From an uncultured Eubacteriales bacterium (GTDB lineage Bacteria; Bacillota; Clostridia; Christensenellales; Aristaeellaceae): a stretch of DNA of 63,218 nucleotides. The DNA lies in the NCBI GenBank assembly GCA_900315315.1, contig OMYT01000015.1:1-63218 (forward strand), written 5' to 3'. A model generated the notes under the pieces. That model searched no databases. It was not told the DNA's origin and saw only the letters and a program-made list of their open reading frames with translations. Made by a program: the position numbers and the translations under genes. Of this stretch, positions 55,901-61,547 are shown piece after piece; position 1 is the stretch's first letter; each line of letters starts with the position of its first letter.

Positions 55901-56928
55901 GCCCAAATTGGACTTATACCTGGTCGAATCTGCCAAAGCGCTATGAAGATGGATCTGTGATCGAGTATAAGGTCGTAGAGACCCTGGCAAAAATCGGTAC
56001 TGCTGAGGTGTTCTCCGGTACGATGGAAGCTGAAAAACGAGATGACGGATTCTTCCATCTTGACAATACATTGCCGAAGAAGAACATAGAAGTGACCAAA
56101 GCCTGGGTGGATGGAGACAGCCATGCCTGGCCGACGGATATTAATAAAGTGACGGTAGGTCTGTATTGGCTGAACGGCAGCACGGTTGAGCCCTATCCGG
56201 ATCAGGCAAACCAGATGAAAATTGATATCACGGAGGATAACGAACAGAAAAATTCGTTTACAGACCTGCCGGTATACGATAATAATGGAGCGTTGATTAC
56301 CTACAGCATCAGAGAACTGAGCATCACACTGACGGATGGGACAACAGTCGGAACACGTGGAGACGGTAATGACTATATCCAGATTACAGGCGATCATGCG
56401 CAGAGTTGGTCCGTAAGTGAAACGGCAGTATCCAACGGTGCTGCAACGGTTACAAACACACCGGTAAAGGCAAGCTTCAATATCCGGAAGGTGAATGCAG
56501 ATGATATGGCAACCCCTTTGACCGGTGCAAAGTTCAAAGTCGGAATACCGGACGGTACTGACAGTGATGGAAACCCGAAGTACAATACAGTTATAGACGA
56601 GTTTGAGGTTGAGTCGAGCAAGGATTATGAGATTACTGGTCTCACGGACGGCACTTATGTGCTGATTGAGACGAAGGCGCCTGACGGGTATAATATGCTG
56701 AGCGCGCCAATCAGTTTCACGGTTGCCAATGGCACAGTAGCATTCGAGAATGGAAACTCGACTGTAGTGTATAATTCTGTAGAGAAGTTACTGAAGGTTG
56801 GAAATACTTCCGGCGTTGCACTTCCGTCTACCGGCGGCAGCGGTACGCTGATCTACACAATTGCGGGTATGGCGCTGATTGTGCTGGCAGGGGTGCTGCT
56901 GGTGAGCAGGAGAAAGAGAAAGACTTAA
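46972..56928 (+). CDS. Giant Cna_B-repeat LPXTG surface adhesin
   Basis: 3318 residues. Signal peptide at ~14-43 (WRRRLVALVAALSLLISSCG, cleavage near TAFAES), a Pro/Glu/Thr-rich linker to ~115, then three full and one degenerate copies of a ~140-170-residue domain ending in DSFSVY (~127-748). After that comes a large beta-rich region, and from ~1471 to 3280 a string of Cna_B/SpaA domains (for example LTVNKVWDDN, GSLKVSKEVTG, VKVIKHWFQA, VTKAWVDGD, IRKVNADD). LPSTG is at 3284-3288, then a hydrophobic helix and RRKRKT. It is anchored to peptidoglycan or polymerised by sortase; Cna_B domains usually form internal isopeptide bonds. GAGG is 9 nt before ATG 46972. Base composition falls sharply inside the gene near 48,970. 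Confidence 0.93.
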   Translation: MMNAGNLNGKARQMKDWRRRLVALVAALSLLISSCGLTAFAESDDDIYSAPVTAPIAPDTSPEPEETAEATPAPEGQEETGTEPAEGTGEENGTEPGEETGTGAEGEHEVSEEPVDLTAYEPGTLTAEADDIAVTLDYTAEARIPEGTVFTLARAAGGDLYTAMKSAARVLKEEQNETWKREMGDEALFYLLTLTTPEGTEIHPTAGVTLTCTNLVIPADATGFVTGSNAENVDWTGDLNIEFLPDAIGYAYLKQVQIGTVTLVHEDRDYMVTASYGPDAGFPVGTQLKVREIMPGTPEYTLYSGMTDEALNEDWSEITLERYFDIAFVKGETELEPQADVDVQITFRDKIEENEDTEVAAVHIENNEANVIESETDSQKAAKHDDEAIDTVAFTSDSFSVYGVVQKKKIITKILDAQGHTYEIEVTYTQEAEIPEDAQVKVEEIPEGSDLWEAYRLQTAAALNADDVRLPGLYDISIVDAEGNKVEPKAAVNVAFKLLNDETTEDIQVVHFKEEIPQELVEAAAQTQEAAEQTEVQIEPLAEENKIASEEIQASVEGDAVTFDTDSFSVYAFAYTIVTYYKVASGETYKITLNYDENSGIPAGSTLNVEEILPGDERYNEYLEMALKAAGQTTEAEEAATEGAVTEEGTEASEEAAVTEETTETIIPENQYARFFDIEIRNNDQKIEPTGKVSVTVELADMPKDKQDTLKVVHFTEAEAILVKADATSESITFDADSFSVYGVIVYESNPTGVTGLDGRSFTIRHNGYVSANVDKNATTNLFLKSSEPTVWYFEAAGESDGNPYYIYTIVDKTKLYMRLNRRDSNNAHAELSEVPQAFEVGMIGSQYTFKTTSNNTDYYLNAFRNTNGFAGWYQRSPSDDKFDLKFQDPLLTEGENYAVIVKAQGGDTYYAVQNDGKLQAVDYNPDTNTVTLDYPLFWEYKREPLYNGFIHNLRIPTQASGFDGNNLPKGYYYRYIDPAEANPALVKGNAISEEPIIPVEGDNDDHTAEANANHPGYALNCAVVYENNRIYGINSQYLGIDETNLTLKSKVDANSAAEVYFVKATDVLPSANLNHTVNHIDISIKGGASLDVNLKNGTYYYRDNNNELKPFTVSESNPVTLKLKTDNVDIEPDDMKRALITAYTRNKGVLDNAFYITGYSQNRHNDISTNQIRLEGSFKVANLDPYQGVDEDHLTWWQLQARKNNRVYYSITVSKPVTFNWEYNIDGRTRPLLDKDGNQLSSTVTVNLSKSFDYWDEQNECPPVTWNRGTWRDGHIIWDTSEHNGSGMDFKLEAPLTIIDQNKVAIEITKDLLTVDGEVLYPSTTVTNQFVVYQKTEDYANDISNVADIGISSRENTYDYTDAGYSGLHIKPISISSNTVSGMVRDLDVTAGMVYIEEDSESIAKVITDTSGKKWKYVSTYIETDYADRGNAFTKHTVDGLKAVPEVLGTYNGDKTNNLQKFHVYNVYTPVTELTVNKVWDDNSASHTEDSVILKLYRYTNGTKYEAPVDPGTGGGSGGASGSGTGEEPIEKATLMVVRSQHKDNKDKRETIKTTNITAGKRYCISWNALGPDNEIYVNGVLKERFSAGECTYLSPSPVSANETITIEIVDTRYDQNGVSNLSVTEVSDSTGKQDNDIVIATNRAIRFRAYAGGSDVGESTVSEDEFVKDITLYDGHWIETLEDIPVCDPDGYLYYYKIVEEVVPPKYKVTYSSTGLAANTQSLILTATNTKDDTKKGSLKVSKEVTGDGDTEKEFKFKVTLIGHTGYDKFSTEEVRNNQTKTGEIEFNGDYAEFTLKHNESLKINDLPENTQYKVEEETVLGYKTTITGNTTGTITHDNTAEIRFTNEKVNNGSLKIQKVVAGDSATDEDRNREFTFTIEILKEDNSRDTDFRGLHGQVTFDQGVATNVKLKHGNSVTIEDLPYNTLYKISESYDESIGQTNLYEQSVLVQIDGREPQNMPLIDRVTSSGQIDIIVTNTRKETINIDANKAFTTGSVKPTAIQLTLIRKGDDRDDFDVVDVVTVTESDGWKHEWKNLQKMYEDGVTVYTYFVVETGLYFGELTGGTISDDDWVAPNISRLSEGDLAYDAEKKAWTITIVNTSWTDVPVVKSWPDFSDSQYDWYVKFQLYKKEELVFGNALTEGAALDWTAVPEKVLTVEKNATSTPRFSDLDVYRKDSNGNVYKVTYKVKEIEYKVWTGSNPNDENAIVAQWSENGSLTHKTYKDKDYVPTFEQEIAGEDITITNLNERYSIIVKNEPKENFDGKLVVHKEWIDILPEDLPNCPAVYVTLYQLAPGQTEKRLAKAYVSKDANDQETYIHHKLDAENNWTWAIDHLPISPEGSSGEYKYFVVEEPLTGIDQSYSYLDNECTKPLGTIIETDNTTCNTDKNYYIRLDCYQVRDTYGTGTWSAEYGYADPHLARTGNTGEIKIKNRCPSEYMQMDLKKKFLEYRLEESGAVSLYTTTQEVDVMKNMFIELQMYRRIVTSDSPANNPTVVKVWDTYGYPFKVGYDKAGTAKVIPNEKNPFEVENAGGNWAFRIHSQSQRNGLPRRGFYRNDQDQLIAVRYQYLFKEINVYDGDLNTIGGQWSAWLPYLWDPITDTATKIKVFDLQTAQDDDRIVNTPGSSLTVIKEWSGSHSDVDEVYIKIWRKSDGKGWEDFTHYICTEMKLGSISQNYMGTYSAYLDKNKECLILKEGNSWKVIIDHVPILDSNNSGKPFIYKLEEIGYKYTGHDPVYSVRETETEFSPVYYQWNVGNNDFEVQNNPDSGLVLKKTNATSNKLMVSNTSKFGALQIIKAIAPIGVETSEAFTFLVTLSSLPAEKILAASELSVTGGAITEFNRATGSNTATFKITITGAGTATINGIPYGTTYTVVEETPPAGWAKVGSEVYSDMGTTKTIATTDNPIDTVTVTNREITEVKVIKHWFQAGGSPEITNDIQGATVSVMLKDAKGTQLRDINGQDLTSAVLNVTLNGSPNWTYTWSNLPKRYEDGSVIEYKVVETLAKIGTAEVFSGTMEAEKRDDGFFHLDNTLPKKNIEVTKAWVDGDSHAWPTDINKVTVGLYWLNGSTVEPYPDQANQMKIDITEDNEQKNSFTDLPVYDNNGALITYSIRELSITLTDGTTVGTRGDGNDYIQITGDHAQSWSVSETAVSNGAATVTNTPVKASFNIRKVNADDMATPLTGAKFKVGIPDGTDSDGNPKYNTVIDEFEVESSKDYEITGLTDGTYVLIETKAPDGYNMLSAPISFTVANGTVAFENGNSTVVYNSVEKLLKVGNTSGVALPSTGGSGTLIYTIAGMALIVLAGVLLVSRRKRKT
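51498..51960 (+). other. Gly/Ser linker and extra domain inserted inside a Cna_B domain
   Basis: Within the adhesin (~residues 1510-1663), a Cna_B strand (LKLYRYTNGTKYEAP) is interrupted by a GGGSGGASGSG linker and a ~110-residue beta-rich segment. The Cna_B sequence resumes at ITLYDGHWIETLEDIP. The inserted DNA is AT-richer than its surroundings. Confidence 0.65.
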
Positions 56929-56936
56929 TCAGAGAG

Positions 56937-56957
56937 GAGGAGCTTCGGCTCCTCTTT
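56937..56957 (+). terminator. Terminator of the adhesin gene
   Basis: A 7-bp stem GAGGAGC with its complement encloses TTCG and is followed by TTTCTCTG. The UUCG tetraloop makes it very stable, though the T-tract is short; some read-through into the next gene is possible. Confidence 0.65.
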
Positions 56958-56986
56958 CTCTGTATAGGCAAAGGGGTATAAATAAT

Positions 56987-57709
56987 ATGAAGAAACTTGT
57001 TGCTTTTGTGATCCTGATTGTGCTTGTTGCTGTGCTGCTGCCCGGGGTGTCGCTGTCTGCTTCGGAGATGAAACGGGGAAGCCGGGGAGAAGGCGTCCGG
57101 GAGGCGCAGGAGTGGCTGATTGAACTGGGATATCTGGAAGGGGAAGCGGACGGCATCTTCGGGAAAAAGACGGAAGCATCCGTGAAGAAGTTTCAGCAGA
57201 CGATCGGGGTAAAGTCGACGGGAAAGCTGTCGGGGAAACAGCTGGATGAGCTTCAGTTCCTTCTGATGGACGCTTCGGGAGCCATGGAAGGGGATGGGCT
57301 CGGTGAAGATGAACTGCGGGAGATCTATCCGGCAGGATGCTGCAGGACAGATGATTTGCCGGGGGCGGTGGACTTTTGCTGGCGGCATTTTGAGGCCGGA
57401 CAGCTGACGGCAAAGCTTAGACTGCCGGCGCTGCCGGACAAGGCGATAAGCCTGTTCGCGGACCGGGCGGTCCCTATGTGGGAACAGGCAATCCGTGATC
57501 TTTATGAAGAATGGGAGAATGAAAGTCCCGAGGTCGCGGAGAAACAGCTGGATATCTTTGAGAGGGAAATGAGTGAAAAGGAAGAAGAACTGGAACAGAA
57601 ATACGGAGCGGGTACCGCAAGAGCAAAACAGGAGCTGGCATTCTGGCTGGAGGACGTTTGCGTAGACCGGTGTTTTGATCTCCATACAGCGGAAGGAAAC
57701 GGCGATTGA
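56987..57709 (+). CDS. Exported peptidoglycan-binding-domain protein
   Basis: 240 residues. Signal peptide KKLVAFVILIVLVAVLLPG with cleavage near SLSASE, then one PG_binding_1 domain (~30-95: GVREAQEWLIELGYLEGEAD, IFGKKTEASVKKFQ). The remaining ~145 residues match no family I know; they are helical and contain paired cysteines (AGCCRTDD, VCVDRCF) and a Glu-rich coiled stretch. It follows the adhesin by 58 nt, which suggests a role at the wall where the adhesin is attached. The ribosome site AAAGGGG is about 11 nt before the ATG. Confidence 0.82.
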   Translation: MKKLVAFVILIVLVAVLLPGVSLSASEMKRGSRGEGVREAQEWLIELGYLEGEADGIFGKKTEASVKKFQQTIGVKSTGKLSGKQLDELQFLLMDASGAMEGDGLGEDELREIYPAGCCRTDDLPGAVDFCWRHFEAGQLTAKLRLPALPDKAISLFADRAVPMWEQAIRDLYEEWENESPEVAEKQLDIFEREMSEKEEELEQKYGAGTARAKQELAFWLEDVCVDRCFDLHTAEGNGD

Positions 57710-57844
57710 ATATGCTCGGAGCATCACATCAGAATATCGGAAACAGTTAGTTGCAAGATAAAAGTGAAATTTAACAAAATGATTTTCAATGTGTAACCAA
57801 AAATAATGAACATTATTCTACAAAGGCTTATAAAATACCAAAGA

Positions 57845-57866
57845 GAAACGTTTCGGAAACGATTTC
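57845..57866. promoter_or_regulatory. Two adjacent LacI/CcpA-like operator dyads
   Basis: GAAACGTTTC is a perfect 10-bp palindrome and is followed after one base by GAAACGATTTC, an odd-length variant. Both resemble LacI-family or catabolite-repression sites. They lie ~130 nt upstream of the promoter of the Glu-rich protein gene. Confidence 0.45.
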
Positions 57867-57994
57867 GGAACTGATCATGGTAACTAATGGGGGGAGGGGG
57901 AAGACGAATAATTACACTAAATAAGCGTACAGTTAATGATATATGTAATAAAAATCAAAAAATTTTTCCAAAAAAGTTGTAGAATTTCCTGAAA

Positions 57995-58028
57995 TGTAAC
58001 CGGGCATGAAACCATTGGTTGTTATAAT
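57995..58028 (+). promoter_or_regulatory. Promoter of the Glu-rich exported protein gene with TGTAACC/TGAAACC repeats
   Basis: TGTAACC (57995-58001) and TGAAACC (58007-58013) are again 12 bp apart and lie 9 nt before TATAAT (58023-58028). This is nearly the same arrangement as upstream of the giant adhesin. Confidence 0.6.
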
Positions 58029-58093
58029 GACATTGTCAGAGTGGAAAGGAAGGAAAAAACACTCTGAAATGACGAAAGAAAGGAGTGGCAGAA

Positions 58094-58978
58094 ATGACCA
58101 GGAAAATGATGAAGATCTTCGCTGTGATGATGGCCTGCATGATGGTCCTGTTGGTTTCTGCTGTCTCATTTGCTGAGGAAGCTCCTGTGGATATCTTCGC
58201 CATGGAAGCTCCTGCTGCAGAAGCTCCGGCCCAGGAGGAAGAGGCTCTGGTTGAGGATCCTGCTCCTGCTGAAGATCCTGAGCTTGTTGAGGAACCTGTT
58301 GAAGAACCTGAAGAAGAGCCTGTTGAAGAGCCTGCTCCCGTGGAGGAGCCCGTTCCCGCTGAGGAGCCCGCTCCCATTGAAGAACCGACCCCTGCTGAGG
58401 AACCCGTTGTTGTTAACGATGACGATCTGGTTGAGATCGATGATGACTGGGGATATGTTTCCCGCGAACTGATTGAGCAGCATACGCCCGAGATGACTCA
58501 GGAATTCATCCATGCGGATGATCCCGATTGGGTCCCCGAAGGACAGGTTAAAACTGCGGAGGAAGAACCGGCTCAGAATAATGCTCCGGAAACGATTGAA
58601 GACGTAACTGAAGTGGAAGAAGAAACGCCTGCTGAGGTAATCGAAGAAACGGAAGAATCTGTTGAAGAAACCGAAGGAACCGAAGAATCCGAAGGATCTG
58701 AAGATACTGAAGAAATCGAAGAGACCGAAGAGACTAAAGAAACCACGCCTGAGGTCGTTGTGAAGGTCACTGCCAGTATGAGGAGCGAAAACCTGATGCA
58801 CCTCAAGGCCCACATCGAAGATCCGAATGGTAATGATTACAATTATCAGTGGCAGGTTTCCGTGGACGGCGGCGAGAACTACGAAGACGTTGAAGATGCG
58901 GAAGAAGATTTCTTCGATGTTGAGCTGGACGAGGAGAATGTTTCCAACCTCTGGCGCGTGAAGGTGCACGCGGTCTGA
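58094..58978 (+). CDS. Exported Glu/Pro-repeat protein with a C-terminal Ig-like domain
   Basis: 294 residues. Signal peptide (KIFAVMMACMMVLLVSAVSF, cleavage near AEEAP), then ~80 residues of EEP-type repeats (PVEEPVPAEEPAPIEEP), a short ordered segment with YVSRELIEQHTPEMTQEF, a second Glu/Thr-rich stretch (~60 residues), and a final ~70-residue beta domain. That domain contains YNYQWQVSVDGGENYEDVED, like the Ig-type modules of clostridial surface proteins. There is no LPXTG or membrane anchor. AAAGGAG is 8 nt before ATG 58094. The very high negative charge suggests a wall-associated spacer or a calcium-binding polymer, which is inference. Confidence 0.82.
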   Translation: MTRKMMKIFAVMMACMMVLLVSAVSFAEEAPVDIFAMEAPAAEAPAQEEEALVEDPAPAEDPELVEEPVEEPEEEPVEEPAPVEEPVPAEEPAPIEEPTPAEEPVVVNDDDLVEIDDDWGYVSRELIEQHTPEMTQEFIHADDPDWVPEGQVKTAEEEPAQNNAPETIEDVTEVEEETPAEVIEETEESVEETEGTEESEGSEDTEEIEETEETKETTPEVVVKVTASMRSENLMHLKAHIEDPNGNDYNYQWQVSVDGGENYEDVEDAEEDFFDVELDEENVSNLWRVKVHAV

Positions 58979-58997
58979 TAGAACAGACAGCTTACAA

Positions 58998-59024
58998 GAT
59001 CATCCGAAAGGATGGTCTTTTTTG
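58998..59024 (+). terminator. Terminator of the Glu-rich protein gene
   Basis: An 8-bp stem GATCATCC with GGATGGTC (one G-T pair) closes on GAAA and is followed by TTTTTTG. Confidence 0.85.
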
Positions 59025-59037
59025 TTGCTTTTTCATA

Positions 59038-59066
59038 TTGCGTGCAAACGTTTGCTGTGTTAATAT
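59038..59066 (+). promoter_or_regulatory. Cellobiose phosphorylase promoter with a LacI-type operator in the spacer
   Basis: TTGCGT (59038-59043) and TAATAT (59061-59066) are 17 nt apart. The perfect 12-bp palindrome GCAAACGTTTGC occupies 59044-59055, inside that spacer. This is the textbook LacI/MalR-type operator, so a bound repressor would block RNA polymerase directly. Confidence 0.75.
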
Positions 59067-59106
59067 TGGCGTAGAAAAAGAGTATTTGTTTTCAGGAGGA
59101 AAAATC

Positions 59107-61494
59107 ATGCAGTACGGCTATTTTGACGAACAGGCGAGAGAGTATGTCATTACCAATCCGAATACGCCGGCGCCCTGGGCCAATTATCTGGGATCTCCGG
59201 AATACGGCGCGATTGTAACGGTGAATGCCGGGGGATACAGCTTTATCAAGAGCGGTGCTGCGGGCCGGATTTTGCGATATACCTTCAATCAGTTTGATGA
59301 GCCAGGCCGGTATATCTATCTGCGGGATGAGGAGACGGGTGACTTCTGGTCCGCCAGCTGGAAGCCTGTGGCGAAGCCGCTGGAAGAATACAAGACCGAA
59401 TGTCACCATGGCACGAGCTATACGGAGATTGTCAGCGAGTATAACGGGATCCGCAGCAGGGTCCTGTATTATGTTCCCATGGGCGCAACCCATGAGGTAT
59501 GGCGGATCACGGTGGAGAACCTGACGGACAGGCCGAGGAAGATTGCTGTGTTCGGTTATGCCGAACTGACGACGGAGAGTTTCTATACACAGGACCTCGT
59601 GAACATGCAGTATACGCAGTTCATTACGAAGACAGAATTCCATGACAACTTCATTCTGGAGCAGATCAATGAATTCAGTTATCCGAATCCGGACGGAACG
59701 ACCGGGCGGGAGCGTTTCTTCGGCCTGGCGGGCGCGCCGGTGGAAAGCTATACGGGCCGGCGGGAGCAGTTCCTGGGACGGAACCGGTTTGACAGGCCGC
59801 AGGCGGTGCTGGACGGGAAATGCGACAACAGCCTGAACTACAATGCCAATCCCTGCGGCGCCCTGCAGTTCAGCGCAAGGCTGCAGCCGGGCGGGAAGCA
59901 GACCGCTGCCTTCCTGCTGGGACAGAAGACGGTGTTTGAAGCAAAGGAGATCATGGACCGCTATGCGGATCCGGCGGGAACGGTGGAACGGGAACTACAG
60001 GAACTGATTAGCTACTGGCACGGGGAACTCGCCAATCTGAAGATTTCCACGCCGGACAAGAACTTTGATGCGATGATCAACACGTGGAACGCGTTCCAGT
60101 GCTTCACGACCTTTGTGTGGAGCCGGGCGGCGAGCCTGGTCTACTGCGGGGAACGGAATGGATACGGATACCGGGATACCGTACAGGACATCCAGGGCAT
60201 CATGCATCTGGATCCTGAGATGGCGCGGAAGATGCTGACCTTTATGCTGAGCGCGCAGGTGCATCACGGAGCCGGGCTGCCCCTGGTCAAGTATTCCCAC
60301 AATCCTGGGCATGAGGATACGCCGGAGCAGGAGAGTTATGTCAAGGCGACAGGGCATCCGAGCTACCGGGCGGACGACGCGCTGTGGCTGTTCCCGACGG
60401 TGTACAAGTATATTGCTGAGACCGGGAACGTGGCATACCTGGATGAAGAAATCCCGTTTGCCGACAAGGACACGGGTACGGTGCGGGAGCATCTGAAGCG
60501 GGCGATTAACTTCAGCATGACCCATCTGGGGCCGCACGGGATGCCGGCGGGCCTGCACGCGGACTGGAACGACTGTCTGGTGCTGGGTTCCCAGGGAGAG
60601 AGCACGTTTGTGGCGTTCCAGCTGTATTATGCGCTGAACATCATGAAGGAGTTCTGCGAGAATGAGCCGGAGTATGTGAAGTATCTGGAGGAAACCGCAT
60701 CGAAGCTGCTGAAGATCCTGAACGATCTGTGCTTTGAGGGCGATCGCTTCATCCGCGGATTCCGGGATACGGGAGATGTCATCGGGAGCAAGAAGGACCG
60801 GGAAGCCTCCATGTGGCTGAATCCGCAGAGCTGGGCGGTCATCAGCAGAGGCGCGACGCCGGAACAGGCGGAGATCATTCTGGAAACCGCCCATGAGAAA
60901 CTGAATACGCCCTACGGGCTGGAACTGATGCAGCCCAGCTATCGTTATGATTATTTCGAAGGCGCCCGGATGAGGCTGTTTAACCCGGGCACCAAAGAGA
61001 ACGGCGGCATCTTCTGTCAGCCTCAGGGCTGGGCGATCCTGGCTGAGGCGCTGTGCGGGCACGGAAACCGGGCTTTCGATTATTACCGGGAGAGCAGCCC
61101 GGCAACCTTCAATGACGATGCGGACCGGCGGGTGATCGAGCCCTATGTGCACGGGCAGTTCATTGAAGGGCATGAGAGTCCCTTTGCAGGACGGAGCCAT
61201 GTGCACTGGCTGACGGGCACCGCCAGCACGGTGATGGTGGGCTGCGTGGAAGGCATTCTCGGCCTGCGGCCGACGCCCAAGGGGATTGAAATTTCACCTG
61301 CGATTCCGGAAAGCTGGGTCGGCTTTACGATGGAAAAGGTTTTCCGCGGGAAGAAGCTGCATATTACAGTGGATAACGCGGCCCACAAGCAGGGGAAGCC
61401 GGAAAAGGTTGTGCTCAATGGGGTGGAGCGCAAGGCGGGGCTCATTTTGGAGAATGAACTGAAGGAAGAAAACGATATTATTGTTGTGATGTAA
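59107..61494 (+). CDS. Cellobiose phosphorylase (GH94)
   Basis: 795 residues, no signal peptide. Splits cellobiose with phosphate into glucose-1-phosphate and glucose in the cytosol. The start MQYGYFDEQAREYVITNPNT and PWANYLGSPEYGAIVTVNAG are characteristic of cellobiose phosphorylases within GH94. The core has RDTVQDIQGIMHLDPEMARK, GLHADWNDCLVLGSQGES carrying the catalytic acid, and HVHWLTGTASTVMVGCVEGI. CAGGAGG precedes ATG 59107, while an in-frame start upstream lies in the operator and is rejected. The gene is expected to be repressed by a LacI-family protein. Its glucose-1-phosphate enters the same route as that from GlgP. Confidence 0.95.
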   Translation: MQYGYFDEQAREYVITNPNTPAPWANYLGSPEYGAIVTVNAGGYSFIKSGAAGRILRYTFNQFDEPGRYIYLRDEETGDFWSASWKPVAKPLEEYKTECHHGTSYTEIVSEYNGIRSRVLYYVPMGATHEVWRITVENLTDRPRKIAVFGYAELTTESFYTQDLVNMQYTQFITKTEFHDNFILEQINEFSYPNPDGTTGRERFFGLAGAPVESYTGRREQFLGRNRFDRPQAVLDGKCDNSLNYNANPCGALQFSARLQPGGKQTAAFLLGQKTVFEAKEIMDRYADPAGTVERELQELISYWHGELANLKISTPDKNFDAMINTWNAFQCFTTFVWSRAASLVYCGERNGYGYRDTVQDIQGIMHLDPEMARKMLTFMLSAQVHHGAGLPLVKYSHNPGHEDTPEQESYVKATGHPSYRADDALWLFPTVYKYIAETGNVAYLDEEIPFADKDTGTVREHLKRAINFSMTHLGPHGMPAGLHADWNDCLVLGSQGESTFVAFQLYYALNIMKEFCENEPEYVKYLEETASKLLKILNDLCFEGDRFIRGFRDTGDVIGSKKDREASMWLNPQSWAVISRGATPEQAEIILETAHEKLNTPYGLELMQPSYRYDYFEGARMRLFNPGTKENGGIFCQPQGWAILAEALCGHGNRAFDYYRESSPATFNDDADRRVIEPYVHGQFIEGHESPFAGRSHVHWLTGTASTVMVGCVEGILGLRPTPKGIEISPAIPESWVGFTMEKVFRGKKLHITVDNAAHKQGKPEKVVLNGVERKAGLILENELKEENDIIVVM

Positions 61495-61499
61495 TGAAT

Positions 61500-61536
61500 G
61501 TGGGGGCTTTCCGAGTGCCCCCACGCCCCTTCGGGT
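61500..61536 (+). repeat. Post-stop stem-loop element, copy 5 (after cellobiose phosphorylase)
   Basis: Sense strand plus: stem GTGGGGGC/GCCCCCAC, 9-nt loop TTTCCGAGT, tail GCCCCTTCGGGT. It begins 6 nt after the GH94 stop codon and ends 11 nt before the trmO start codon, where it occupies the place of the ribosome binding site. Confidence 0.82.
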
Positions 61537-61547
61537 GTGATATCAGA

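Larger units (their letters stand above)
57710..58093. other. 384-nt non-coding region with operator-like and promoter motifs
   Basis: AT-rich, no credible gene. It contains TGTAACC-type words at 57792 and 57995, two LacI-operator-like dyads at 57845-57866, a G-rich tract near 57890-57900, and the promoter of the Glu-rich protein gene. A long 5' leader or further regulation is possible. Confidence 0.55.

Noticed and set aside
58166-58969. 267-residue open frame antisense to the Glu-rich protein
   Set aside because: Phe/Arg/Ser-rich translation is simply the complement of the GAA/GAG/CCT repeats.
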